Source of the DNA: Solimonas sp040066175
GTDB lineage: Bacteria; Pseudomonadota; Gammaproteobacteria; Nevskiales; Nevskiaceae
Reading direction: 5' to 3'
Length of the DNA: 64,000 nucleotides
Assembly (NCBI RefSeq): GCF_040066175.1
Contig: NZ_JBEAAM010000004.1
Coordinates: 1 to 64,000, forward strand
Part shown: positions 17,843 through 25,792 of the stretch, one piece after another
Layout of the letters: every line of letters begins with the position of its first letter
Numbering within the stretch: position 1 is the stretch's first letter
Translations under genes and position numbers: made by a program
Notes under the pieces: model-generated
What the model saw: only the letters and a program-made list of their open reading frames with translations
Databases searched by the model: none
Told to the model about the DNA's origin: nothing

Positions 17843-19017
17843 TGGAACTCGTGACTTCCTTGATGAGCCTGCTGCCAGCGCAGCCGGCGCGGGCCAGCGC
17901 GGTCATTCTCGTGCTGGCCGTCGTGGTGGTCGTGTTCCTGCATCGCCTCGTCAGCGGTCTGAACACCGGGCGGACGTTCTGGCAGCGCCGCCTGCGTGCC
18001 CGTCTGGGCGTCGCCCAGGGCAGGGTCATCGGCGAGCTGCGCTGGATGCTGCTGTCGTTCCATCTGCTGCTCTGGCCGGGCGTGACCTGGGCGGTGCTGC
18101 ACGTCTGGGGCCTGCACGAGACCGGCAGCGACCTCGTCGCGCGTCTGTTCTCGACCGGCTTTGCATTCGGCAGCGTCCATCTGGTGCCGGGCAAGCTGCT
18201 GCTGGGCGTGGTCTATTTTCTGGTCCTGTTCACCTTCACGCGCTGGCTGAAGAACAAGATCGAGTACGACTGGCTGCCGCGCGCGGGCGTCGAAGCGAGC
18301 ACGCGCGAATCGGTCGCGACACTGTTCGGCTACGTCACGTTCGCGCTGGCGGTCGTCGTCGGGCTGTCGTCGGCTGGGTTCGATTTCACCAAGCTGGCGA
18401 TCGTCGCCGGAGCGCTGTCGGTCGGCATCGGCTTCGGCCTGCAGAACATCGTCAACAACTTCGTGTCCGGCCTGATCATCCTGTTCGAGAGGCCGGTGCG
18501 CACCGGCGACTACGTGTTCGTCGGCCAGACGCAGGGCTTCGTGCGCCGCATCCGCATCCGCTCGACCGAGATCCAGACCTGGGACCGCGAATCGGTGATC
18601 GTGCCGAACTCGGACCTGCTGTCGAGCCACCTGCGCAATCTCAATCTGCGCGACAACTACGGGCGGGTGATCGTGCCGGTCGGCGTGGCCTACGGATCGG
18701 ACACGGCGCGAGTCAAGGCAGTGCTCCTGGAGGTCGCCAATGCGCACCCGCTGGTGATCCGCGACAACCAGGTCGAGGGCATCAACGGACCGGGCGTGCT
18801 GTTCGTCAACTTCGGCGCCAGCTCGCTGGATTTCGAACTGCGCGCCTATGTCCGCGAGGTGGACAAGCGCATGGCGGTGGCCAGCGATCTGCGCTTCGCC
18901 ATCGACACGGCCTTCCGCGCCGCCGGCATCCAGATTCCGTTCCCGCAGCAGGACGTCTGGCTGCGGTCCGAGCCTCAGGCCTCGCCGGGGGCGCGGGCCG
19001 ACAGCGACAAGGCGTGA
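17842..19017 (+). CDS. mscS: Small-conductance mechanosensitive channel (MscS family)
   Basis: Inner-membrane tension-gated channel that releases solutes on hypo-osmotic shock. The 391-residue protein has hydrophobic segments near residues 20-34, 70-90, 115-135 and 160-180. The pore helix and conserved beta domain follow: IVAGALSVGIGFGLQNIVNN, then FVSGLIILFERPVRTGDYV, IRIRSTEIQTWDRESVIVPN, and a mixed alpha/beta C-terminal vestibule. The ATG overlaps the ligA stop, with GGGAGGGG just upstream. The last 43 bp overlap the end of bolA on the other strand. Confidence 0.9.
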   Translation: MELVTSLMSLLPAQPARASAVILVLAVVVVVFLHRLVSGLNTGRTFWQRRLRARLGVAQGRVIGELRWMLLSFHLLLWPGVTWAVLHVWGLHETGSDLVARLFSTGFAFGSVHLVPGKLLLGVVYFLVLFTFTRWLKNKIEYDWLPRAGVEASTRESVATLFGYVTFALAVVVGLSSAGFDFTKLAIVAGALSVGIGFGLQNIVNNFVSGLIILFERPVRTGDYVFVGQTQGFVRRIRIRSTEIQTWDRESVIVPNSDLLSSHLRNLNLRDNYGRVIVPVGVAYGSDTARVKAVLLEVANAHPLVIRDNQVEGINGPGVLFVNFGASSLDFELRAYVREVDKRMAVASDLRFAIDTAFRAAGIQIPFPQQDVWLRSEPQASPGARADSDKA

Positions 19018-19241
19018 ATGTCGGACGGCATCATGTCGCCCAGTGCGGCATAGACCGCGCGGTGCCGCTGGATCGGGCTCATTCCGGCGAACGCGGTGCT
19101 GACGATCTCGATGCGATAGTGGCCGCCTCCGGCGGCGGCACCGGCGTGACCGGCATGCAGATGGCTTTCGTCCTCGATGTGCAGGCGCTGTGGCGCGAAG
19201 GCCCGTTCGAGCGTGCTGCGGATGCGTGCGACGCGACTCAA
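18975..19241 (-). CDS. bolA: BolA-family protein
   Basis: Small stress and iron-sulfur related regulator that partners monothiol glutaredoxins. The 88-residue product has the class II KH-like fold with RIRSTLERAFAPQRLHIEDE at the start, a GGGHYRIEIVSTAFAGMSPI strand-loop and the conserved HRAVYAALGD helix. A histidine/glycine/alanine-rich insertion (HLHAGHAGAAAGGGH) sits in the variable loop near the usual ligand region. The 3' end overlaps mscS by 43 bp in convergent orientation. The start overlaps the yciI stop. Confidence 0.85.
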   Translation of the reverse strand: MSRVARIRSTLERAFAPQRLHIEDESHLHAGHAGAAAGGGHYRIEIVSTAFAGMSPIQRHRAVYAALGDMMPSDIHALSLSARAPGEA

Positions 19242-19537
19242 GGCAGTGCGCGCACGAAGGGTTGCACGATCACGCGCTCGAACACGCCGGCCTTCGCGTA
19301 AGGGTCCTGCCGCGCCCAGGCCTGCGCGTCTTCCAGCGTGGGGAACTCGGCGACGATCAGGCTGCCGTGAAAGCCCGCGTCACCCGGATCGGTACTGTCC
19401 ACGCGCGGGCGCGGGCCGGCCAGCACGAGCCGGCCCTGGTCGATCAATGCGCGCAGGTGCTGCAGATGCGCCGGCCGCGTGGCGCGCCGTGCGGGCAGGC
19501 TGTCGGGCGCGTCGTCGGCGAGGATCATGTAGAGCAT
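19238..19537 (-). CDS. yciI: YciI-family protein
   Basis: Ferredoxin-like small protein of uncertain biochemical role, 99 residues. The family core is visible: MLYMILADDAPDSLPARRA at the start, HLQHLRALIDQGRLVLAGP, SLIVAEFPTLEDAQAWARQD and DPYAKAGVFERVIVQPF. It lies between yciB (6 bp upstream) and bolA (4-bp overlap), the same trio seen in Pseudomonas-type genomes, so the three genes probably form one transcript. Confidence 0.88.
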   Translation of the reverse strand: MLYMILADDAPDSLPARRATRPAHLQHLRALIDQGRLVLAGPRPRVDSTDPGDAGFHGSLIVAEFPTLEDAQAWARQDPYAKAGVFERVIVQPFVRALP

Positions 19538-19543
19538 CGGCGC

Positions 19544-20074
19544 TCACTCCTCCGGCAGGTAACGCTTGAGGAAGGGCACGTGTGCGATCAGGAACACGAA
19601 CATCAGGGCGGTGAAGCCGAAGGTCTTGAACTGCACCCAGGTCTTCTCCGAGAAGTGCTGGGCGACATACACGTTCAACACCGCCGACAGCGCGAAGAAC
19701 GCCGCCCAGGCCAGATTGACGCGCCGCCAGATTTCGTCGGGCAGCTGGATGGTGGTCTGCGGCAGGCGGGCGAGCAGCACCTTGTCGCCGACCAGGTGAC
19801 TCAGCAGCAGCGCGAGCGCGAACACCGCATACACGACCGTCGGCTTGTACTGGATGAAGGCCGGGTCGTGGATCCACAGTGTCAGCCCGCCCAGCGCGGC
19901 GGCGACGACCGCCGTGATCGCGTGCGACTTGTGCAGCCGTTTCTCCTTGAACCAGTAGATCGCGACCAGCACGAACAGCGCGACGATCAGCACGGCGGTC
20001 GCGACGTAGATGCCGTAGAAGTAGTAAGCGCCGAAGAACAGCAGGGCGGGCGCGAAATCGAGCAGCATGTTCAC
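19544..20074 (-). CDS. yciB: Inner membrane-spanning protein YciB (septation protein A)
   Basis: Polytopic membrane protein linked to cell envelope integrity and septation. The 176-residue product has five or more hydrophobic segments and the characteristic start LLDFAPALLFFGAYYFYGIY, the motif DPAFIQYKPTVVYAVFALAL, and NLAWAAFFALSAVLNVYVA. Two starts are possible: GTG at 20074, with AGGA 8 nt upstream, and ATG at 20068, where the AGGA would be 14 nt away. The ribosome site favours GTG. It is divergent from the YciO-type gene. Confidence 0.9.
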   Translation of the reverse strand: MNMLLDFAPALLFFGAYYFYGIYVATAVLIVALFVLVAIYWFKEKRLHKSHAITAVVAAALGGLTLWIHDPAFIQYKPTVVYAVFALALLLSHLVGDKVLLARLPQTTIQLPDEIWRRVNLAWAAFFALSAVLNVYVAQHFSEKTWVQFKTFGFTALMFVFLIAHVPFLKRYLPEE

Positions 20075-20169
20075 TGTGTACGTCCTATGCCAGCCGGCGC
20101 CGTCCTTGGCGGCCGACTTTCGAAACCAGCGGGTGGGCGGGAAGCCTTATTGTAGGCCGACATCGTGGG

Positions 20170-20175
20170 TAGAAT
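20170..20175 (+). promoter_or_regulatory. Candidate -10 box for the YciO-type gene
   Basis: TAGAAT at 20170-20175 followed by GCGCGC, with TTATTG at 20147-20152 as a weak -35 (17-bp spacer). The leader to the GTG at 20199 would be under 20 nt. Confidence 0.4.
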
Positions 20176-20198
20176 GCGCGCTCCTCGCGAGGACCGAC

Positions 20199-20825
20199 GT
20201 GGCCGACTGGTTCCAGCTCCATCCGCTGAATCCGCAGAAGCGCCTGCTGGCGCAGGTCGCCGTGCGCGTGCGCCAGGGGGCGGTGATCGCCTATCCGACC
20301 GATTCCTGCTATGCGCTCGGCTGCCATCTGGACGACCGCGAAGCCGCCGAGCGCCTGCGCCGCATCCGTGACTTCGATCGCCATCACCAGTTCACGCTGG
20401 TGTGCCGCGACCTGTCCGAGATCGCGACCTACGCGCGCGTCGACAACCGCCAGTTCCGCATGCTCAAGACGCTGACGCCGGGGCCGTACACCTTCGTGTT
20501 GCTGGCGACCAAGGAACTGCCGCGGCGCATCGCGCACGAGCGGCGCAAGACCGTCGGCATCCGCGTGCCGGAGCACGTCATCGCCCAGGAGCTGCTGGAG
20601 ACGCTGGGTGAGCCGCTGATTTCGTGCACCCTCCAATTCCCCGGCGAGGCGCGGCCGGTCGGCGATCCGGAAGACTGGCGCGAACAGCTGGACCGCGCGG
20701 TCGATATCGTCGTGGACGGTGGACCCTGTGGAGACGATCCGACCACGGTGCTGGACTTGAGCGACGATGCCGGTGTGCAGCTCGTGCGGCAGGGCAAGGG
20801 AGACGTGTCGCGGATCGGGCTCTGA
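20199..20825 (+). CDS. yciO: YciO-type Sua5/YrdC-family protein
   Basis: Member of the threonylcarbamoyl-AMP synthase superfamily; whether YciO-type members make tRNA t6A precursor in vivo is uncertain. The 208-residue product has VIAYPTDSCYALGCHLDD (nucleotide/threonine site), RHHQFTLVCRDLSEIATYA, LTPGPYTFVLLATKELP, and RKTVGIRVPEH with a late SCTLQFPGE segment. The open frame extends to 20067, but GTG at 20199 has GAGGA at 20189-20193 and fits the family length. It is followed after 78 bp by the site-2 protease gene, an association known from other gammaproteobacteria. Confidence 0.87.
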   Translation: MADWFQLHPLNPQKRLLAQVAVRVRQGAVIAYPTDSCYALGCHLDDREAAERLRRIRDFDRHHQFTLVCRDLSEIATYARVDNRQFRMLKTLTPGPYTFVLLATKELPRRIAHERRKTVGIRVPEHVIAQELLETLGEPLISCTLQFPGEARPVGDPEDWREQLDRAVDIVVDGGPCGDDPTTVLDLSDDAGVQLVRQGKGDVSRIGL

Positions 20826-20892
20826 ACCGGCCCTGCGGCCGGCCGGCGAGCCGGCGCCTGCCGCTTGCGCCGGCGCGCGCGTCCTGCCCCCG

Positions 20893-20898
20893 TATAAT
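20893..20898 (+). promoter_or_regulatory. Consensus -10 box directly before the site-2 protease start
   Basis: TATAAT at 20893-20898 followed by GCGCC and then the ATG at 20904. The predicted start point (about 20905) coincides with the start codon, which would make the mRNA leaderless. I see no good -35 element at 17 bp. Confidence 0.5.
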
Positions 20899-20903
20899 GC
20901 GCC

Positions 20904-21575
20904 ATGCCCATCGAATTGACGCTGGTCCAGAAGATTGCGGTCTGGGCCTTGCCGGTCCTGTTCGCGATCACCGTGCACGAAGCCAGCCATGGCTACGTGG
21001 CGCGCCTGCTCGGCGACCGCACCGCGGAGGCGGCCGGCCGCCTGAGCCTCAACCCGCTGCGTCACATCGACCCGGTGGGCACGGTCCTGGTGCCGGTGCT
21101 GTTGCTGGCGCTCGGCGGTTTCCTCTTCGGCTGGGCTAAGCCGGTGCCGGTCAATTTCCGCAATCTGCGCCATCCGCGCCGCGACATGGCGGTCGTCGCC
21201 ATCGCCGGCCCGCTGTCCAATTTCGCCATGGCGATCGGCTGGGCGCTGCTGCTCAAGATCGCCCTCGGGGCGGCTGTGACCGAGGGACTGTGGCTGGGCC
21301 TGCGTTACATGGCGGTCGCCGGAATCCTCATCAACCTGGTGCTGATGGTGCTCAACCTGTTGCCTCTGCCCCCACTCGACGGTGGTCGCGTGCTCAATGG
21401 CCTGGTATCGGAGCCGGTGGCGCGGCGCCTGGATCGCATCGAACCCTACGGTCTGGTCATTCTGGTCGTGCTGATGGCGACCGGTGTGCTCGGACAGATC
21501 CTGCAGTGGCCGCTGGCGCTGGCTCAGTTCGTCGTCCTCAGCCTCGTCGGGCTGCCGGCCGCTTCCAATTTCTAG
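20904..21575 (+). CDS. Site-2 protease family (M50) intramembrane metalloprotease
   Basis: Integral membrane zinc protease homologue of the short, cytoplasmic-loop S2P type. The 223-residue protein has the metal motif HEASH at residues 25-29 (ITVHEASHGYVARLLGD) and the third ligand region NLLPLPPLDGGRVL near 150-163. Around five hydrophobic segments are visible and there is no PDZ domain. Substrates are unknown. The gene is flanked by yciO and trpS. The family N-terminus LVQKIAVWALPVLFAITVHE leaves little room for a later start, so the ATG at 20904 is probably right despite lacking a leader. Confidence 0.87.
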   Translation: MPIELTLVQKIAVWALPVLFAITVHEASHGYVARLLGDRTAEAAGRLSLNPLRHIDPVGTVLVPVLLLALGGFLFGWAKPVPVNFRNLRHPRRDMAVVAIAGPLSNFAMAIGWALLLKIALGAAVTEGLWLGLRYMAVAGILINLVLMVLNLLPLPPLDGGRVLNGLVSEPVARRLDRIEPYGLVILVVLMATGVLGQILQWPLALAQFVVLSLVGLPAASNF

Positions 21576-21590
21576 CCTCCGGTTTCACTC

Positions 21591-22595
21591 GTGACCACCG
21601 TGCGCAAACCCGTCGTCCTGTCCGGCATCCAGCCGTCCGGCCATCTCACGCTCGGCAACTACCTGGGCGCGATCAAGAACTGGCTGCCGCTCAACGAGCG
21701 CTACGACTGCTACTACATGCTCGTCGATCTGCACGCGATCACCGTGCGCCAGGACCCGGCGGTGCTGCGCGAGCGCTGCTACGAGTTCCTTGCGCTGTAC
21801 ATCGCCTGCGGACTCGATCCGGCGAAGAACGTGCTGTTCGTGCAGTCGCACGTGCCGGCGCATGCGCGCCTGGCCTGGGTGCTGAACTGCTACACGCAGA
21901 TGGGCGAGCTCAGCCGGATGACCCAGTTCAAGGACAAGTCGGCAAAGAACGCCGACAACATCAATGCCGGTCTGTTCGACTACCCGGTGCTGATGGCGGC
22001 GGACATCCTGCTGTACCAGGCCAATGCCGTGCCGGTCGGCGACGATCAGAAGCAGCACCTCGAGCTGACCCGTGACGTCGCTATCCGCTTCAACAACCTG
22101 TATGGCGAGGTGTTCACCGTTCCCGAGCCGATGATCCCGCCGGTGGGCGCGCGCATCATGGGGCTGCAGGAGCCGACGAAGAAGATGTCGAAGTCCGACG
22201 ATGCGCCGACCAACGCGCTCTATCTGCTCGACGAACCCGACGTGGCCGTGCGCAAGATCAAGCGCGCCGTGACCGATCTGGGCAACGAGATCCGCTACGA
22301 CCCCGCCGGCAAGCCCGGCGTGTCGAACCTGATGTCGATCCTGTCCGCGTGCACCGGCCAGTCCTTCGATGCGATCGTCGAGCAGTATCACGGACAGGGT
22401 TACGGCAGGTTCAAGCAGGCGGTGGCCGACGCCGTGCTCGACATCCTCAAGCCCATACAGGCGCGCTACCGCGAGGTGCGCGCCGACACCGATGGCCTCA
22501 CGCGCGTGCTGCGCGCCGGCGCCGAGTCGGCGAGCGCGCGCGCCGATGCGACGCTCAGGCGCGTGCACGATGCGCTCGGCTTCATCCCGGAGTAG
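21591..22595 (+). CDS. trpS: Tryptophanyl-tRNA synthetase
   Basis: Class Ic aminoacyl-tRNA synthetase charging tRNA(Trp). The 334-residue product has the HIGH-like PSGHLTLGNYLGAIKNW at about 14-30, the tryptophan-binding region DYPVLMAADILLY, VGDDQKQHLELTRD, and the KMSKS loop KKMSKSDD near residue 200. The start is GTG at 21591, 15 bp after the site-2 protease stop. It is followed by scpA after 4 bp, so this is one operon through rluB. Confidence 0.97.
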   Translation: MTTVRKPVVLSGIQPSGHLTLGNYLGAIKNWLPLNERYDCYYMLVDLHAITVRQDPAVLRERCYEFLALYIACGLDPAKNVLFVQSHVPAHARLAWVLNCYTQMGELSRMTQFKDKSAKNADNINAGLFDYPVLMAADILLYQANAVPVGDDQKQHLELTRDVAIRFNNLYGEVFTVPEPMIPPVGARIMGLQEPTKKMSKSDDAPTNALYLLDEPDVAVRKIKRAVTDLGNEIRYDPAGKPGVSNLMSILSACTGQSFDAIVEQYHGQGYGRFKQAVADAVLDILKPIQARYREVRADTDGLTRVLRAGAESASARADATLRRVHDALGFIPE

Positions 22596-22599
22596 ATCC

Positions 22600-23454
22600 G
22601 TGAACGAAGCCATGCCAGCGACCGAGTCCGCGCCGCCGATCGAGCCCACCATGCGCGCGCCCAAGGTCCACGGCCAGCCGATCGACAAGCTGCCGGAGGA
22701 TCTTTACATCCCGCCGGACGCGCTGGAGGTGTTCCTGGAGGCCTTCGAAGGACCACTCGACCTACTGCTGTATCTGATCCGCCGGCAGAACCTGAACATC
22801 CTCGACATCCCGGTGCTCAAGATCACGCAGCAGTACATCCAGTACATCGAGCTGATGCGCGAGCTCAAGCTGGAACTCGCCGCCGAATACCTGGTGATGG
22901 CGGCGCTGCTGGCGGAGATCAAGTCGAGCATCCTGCTGCCGCGCCCGCCGCCGGATGAGGCGGTGGAGCAGGGCGATCCGCGCATGGAGCTGGTGCGGCG
23001 CCTGCAGGAATACGAGCGCTTCAAGACGGCCGGCGAGAACATCGAGAAGCTGCCGCGGGTCGGCCGCGACGTGTTCGTCGCGCAGGCGCGGCCGGAAGTG
23101 ATCCCGCAGGTCGCGCAGGTGCCGATGCCGACGCTGCGCGAGCTGGTGCTGGCGTTCCGTGACGTGATGGAGCGCAGCGCGCTGTTCAAGCACCACGAGG
23201 TGTCGCGCGAGCCGTTGAGCGTGCGTGAGCGCATGTCGCGCATCCTGTCGCGCGTGCGTCAGGGGCCCGCGCGCTTCGTCGATCTGATCGATGTCGAGGA
23301 GGGGCGACTGGGCGTGGTCGTCTGTTTTCTCGCCGTGCTCGAACTGGCACGTTCGACGCTGATCGCCGTGCGTCAGGACTCGCCTTTCGATCCGATCCTG
23401 CTCGCACCGCCGGACCGATACGTGGAGCCGACCATCGAGGGAGAAGTGACATGA
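22600..23454 (+). CDS. scpA: Segregation and condensation protein A (kleisin)
   Basis: Kleisin subunit that bridges SMC heads in the bacterial condensin complex. The 284-residue product carries the ScpA signature VFLEAFEGPLDLLLYLIRRQ, then LNILDIPVLKITQQYIQYIE, AAEYLVMAALLAEIKSSILL and a C-terminal winged-helix region. The GTG start at 22600 has GGAG at 22589-22592. An ATG four codons later is an alternative. It overlaps scpB by 4 bp; smc lies about 7.5 kb upstream. Confidence 0.95.
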   Translation: MNEAMPATESAPPIEPTMRAPKVHGQPIDKLPEDLYIPPDALEVFLEAFEGPLDLLLYLIRRQNLNILDIPVLKITQQYIQYIELMRELKLELAAEYLVMAALLAEIKSSILLPRPPPDEAVEQGDPRMELVRRLQEYERFKTAGENIEKLPRVGRDVFVAQARPEVIPQVAQVPMPTLRELVLAFRDVMERSALFKHHEVSREPLSVRERMSRILSRVRQGPARFVDLIDVEEGRLGVVVCFLAVLELARSTLIAVRQDSPFDPILLAPPDRYVEPTIEGEVT

Positions 23455-24167
23455 GCCAGGACAGCGTTCCCGATCTGATCGAGCCCGCGCTGCCGCCGGT
23501 GGACGAGGACCGCGGCCGCATGCTGGAGCGCGTGCTCGAGGCCCTGCTGCTGGCGTCCGACCAGCCGCTGTCGATCGAGCAGCTGCAGCGCATGCTCGGC
23601 AACGAGCTGGGCGTGAGCAAGAAGGATCTGCGCGATGCGCTGTCGCGGCTCGATGCCGCGCTCGCGGATCGCGCGGCGGAGTTGCGCGAGGTGGCGTCCG
23701 GCTTCCGCATCCAGGTGCGTCAGGAGTACGGCGAGTGGGTCGCCCGCCTCTGGCAGGAAAAGCCGCCGCGCCTGTCGCGGGCGCTGCTGGAGACGCTGGC
23801 ACTGATCTGCTACCGCCAGCCGATCACCCGCGGCGAGATCGAGGAAGTGCGCGGCGTCGCCCTGTCGCCGAACATCATCCGCACGCTGCTGGAGCGCGGC
23901 TGGATCCGCGAGGTCGGCGTCAAGGAAGTGCCGGGCCGGCCGTCGCTGTTCGGGACCACGCACCAGCTGCTCGACGATCTGAATCTGAAGTCGCTCGACG
24001 ATCTGCCGAGCCTGCCGGAGATCAAGGACCCGCAGCAGCTCGAAGCGGCCTTGCAGAGATTGGGTGAGCAGCTGCACGAGGTGTCGCACGTCGCCGATGG
24101 GGCCGGTGCCGAAGATGAAGACGAGGCCCGGCCGGTGGACGCTCCGCCGGACGCGACCGTGCACTGA
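23451..24167 (+). CDS. scpB: Segregation and condensation protein B
   Basis: Dimeric winged-helix partner that stabilises SMC-ScpA. The 238-residue product has the first winged helix around residues 25-95 and the second including LETLALICYRQPITRGEIEE and VRGVALSPNIIRTLLERGWI. The GRPSLFGTTHQLLDDLNLKS motif follows, then an acidic C-terminal tail. It overlaps scpA (ATGA) and rluB (TGATG), showing tight coupling. Confidence 0.95.
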   Translation: MSQDSVPDLIEPALPPVDEDRGRMLERVLEALLLASDQPLSIEQLQRMLGNELGVSKKDLRDALSRLDAALADRAAELREVASGFRIQVRQEYGEWVARLWQEKPPRLSRALLETLALICYRQPITRGEIEEVRGVALSPNIIRTLLERGWIREVGVKEVPGRPSLFGTTHQLLDDLNLKSLDDLPSLPEIKDPQQLEAALQRLGEQLHEVSHVADGAGAEDEDEARPVDAPPDATVH

Positions 24168-25036
24168 TGTCCGAGCGCATCCAGAAGGCACTGGCGACCG
24201 CTGGCATCGCGTCTCGCCGCGAGATCGAGCGACTGATCGCCGAGGGGCGCATCCTCGTCAACGGACGGCCCGCCCAGATCGGACAGTCCATCGATCGCGA
24301 CGACAAGGTGCGCGTCGATGGCCGGCCGGTCGCACTGCAGCGCAAGGCCGATAGCCCGCGCGTCCTGATCTACAAGAAGCGCGTCGGCGAGGTGGTGACG
24401 CGCGATGACCCCGAAGGTCGGCGCACGGTGTTCCGCAAGCTGCCGAAGCTCGAACAGGGCCGCTGGATCGCGGTCGGCCGCCTCGACATCAACACGTCCG
24501 GCCTGTTGTTGTTCACCAATCACGGTGAGCTGGCGCGCCGGCTGACCCACCCCAGCTTCGAGATCCCGCGCGAGTATGCGGTGCGCGTGCACGGCGTCGT
24601 GGACGACGACCTGGTGCGCCGCCTGACCACGGGCGTCGAACTCGACGACGGTCCGGCGCGTTTCGATACGATGCGCCCGGCGCCCGGCGAGGACGGCGAA
24701 GCCTCGAACCAGTGGTACACGGTGACGCTGCGCGAGGGGCGCAATCGCGAAGTGCGGCGCCTGTTCGAGTCGCAGGGCCTGCAGGTCAGTCGCCTGATTC
24801 GCGTGCGCTACGGACCGATCGAACTGGGCCGCGGCATCAAGTCCGGCACGGCGCGCGAGGCGACCCCCGCCGAAGTGCAGGCGCTGATGGCGGCGGTCGG
24901 CCTGGAGGAGCCGGAGCGGCGCGCCGCCCGGGCCAAGTCGGGGCCACGCGCGCAGCGGTCATCGGCGCCGCGATCGGCCGGGCCGGAACCGCGGCGGTCG
25001 GCGAACAAGCCGCGCGCTCGCCGCCCGACGCGTTGA
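24167..25036 (+). CDS. rluB: 23S rRNA pseudouridine synthase RluB-type
   Basis: RsuA-family pseudouridine synthase, expected to modify 23S rRNA near U2605. The 289-residue protein has an N-terminal S4 domain (RIQKALATAGIASRREIERL) and the catalytic aspartate in VGRLDINTSGLLLFTNHGEL. FEIPREYAVRVHG and LREGRNREVRRLFESQGLQV follow. The last 40 or so residues are rich in arginine, alanine and proline, a typical disordered RNA-binding tail. Position after scpAB supports RluB. It ends immediately before the convergent yciK. Confidence 0.93.
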   Translation: MSERIQKALATAGIASRREIERLIAEGRILVNGRPAQIGQSIDRDDKVRVDGRPVALQRKADSPRVLIYKKRVGEVVTRDDPEGRRTVFRKLPKLEQGRWIAVGRLDINTSGLLLFTNHGELARRLTHPSFEIPREYAVRVHGVVDDDLVRRLTTGVELDDGPARFDTMRPAPGEDGEASNQWYTVTLREGRNREVRRLFESQGLQVSRLIRVRYGPIELGRGIKSGTAREATPAEVQALMAAVGLEEPERRAARAKSGPRAQRSSAPRSAGPEPRRSANKPRARRPTR

Positions 25037-25783
25037 TTACAGCGCCTGACCGCTGACGCCGCGACTGTCCGGTCCGAGCAGCCACAGCAGCTTCGGCGCC
25101 ACGGACTCGGGGGGCTGGACCTGGGTGATCGACTCGCCGGGATAGCCGCGCAGGCGCACGCCCGAGCGCATCGGGCCGGGATCGAAACTGTTGAGGCGCA
25201 GGTGCGGCTTGCCGTCGAGCTCGGCCGCCCAGATCTTCATCATCTGTTCGATGGCGGCCTTGGCGATGCCGTAGACGTTGTCGTAGGCGTGCGCGATGCG
25301 GCCGTGACGGTCGGAGACGAACACCACGGACGCGTCGGCGGCGGCGTCGAGCAGCGGCAGCAAGTGCCGTGTCAGCGCGAACGGGGCGGTCAGATTGACT
25401 TGCAGACTCTCGATCCAGTCCTTGGGATCGATGTCGGTCATCGGCGTGAAGGCCTTGAAGTGGACTGCGCAGTGCAGCAGGCCGTCGAGGCCGCCGAACT
25501 CGCGTTCGACGGTGTCGGCCAGATCGCCGTAATCCTTCCAGCTCGCGCCGCTCAGATGCAGCGGGTAGATCGCCGGTGTCGGTCCGCCAGCTTGTTCGAT
25601 CGCGTCGTAAGTCGATTCCAGCTTCCTCACCGTGCGGCCGAGCAGGATCACGGTCGCGCCATGCGCAGCACAGGCAAGCGCCGCGGCGCGGCCCAGGCCG
25701 TCACCGGCGCCGGTGATGAGGATGCGGCGGCCGGCGAGCATGTCCTTCGGCGGATGGTAATCGTCAGGCGGCAGTGCGGGCAT
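25037..25783 (-). CDS. yciK: YciK-family short-chain dehydrogenase/oxidoreductase
   Basis: NAD(P)-dependent Rossmann-fold oxidoreductase of unknown substrate, 248 residues. It shows the cofactor motif RRILITGAGDGLGRAAALAC near 20-39, the N-x-x-x segment LQVNLTAPFALTRHLLPLL and the catalytic pair YGIAK. The usual catalytic serine region reads VVFVSDRHGRIAHAYDNVYG. Order ubiG-mupP-yciK is the same as in Pseudomonas. The gap to mupP is 9 bp. Stops of yciK and rluB abut. Confidence 0.88.
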   Translation of the reverse strand: MPALPPDDYHPPKDMLAGRRILITGAGDGLGRAAALACAAHGATVILLGRTVRKLESTYDAIEQAGGPTPAIYPLHLSGASWKDYGDLADTVEREFGGLDGLLHCAVHFKAFTPMTDIDPKDWIESLQVNLTAPFALTRHLLPLLDAAADASVVFVSDRHGRIAHAYDNVYGIAKAAIEQMMKIWAAELDGKPHLRLNSFDPGPMRSGVRLRGYPGESITQVQPPESVAPKLLWLLGPDSRGVSGQAL

Positions 25784-25792
25784 GGAATCGGA

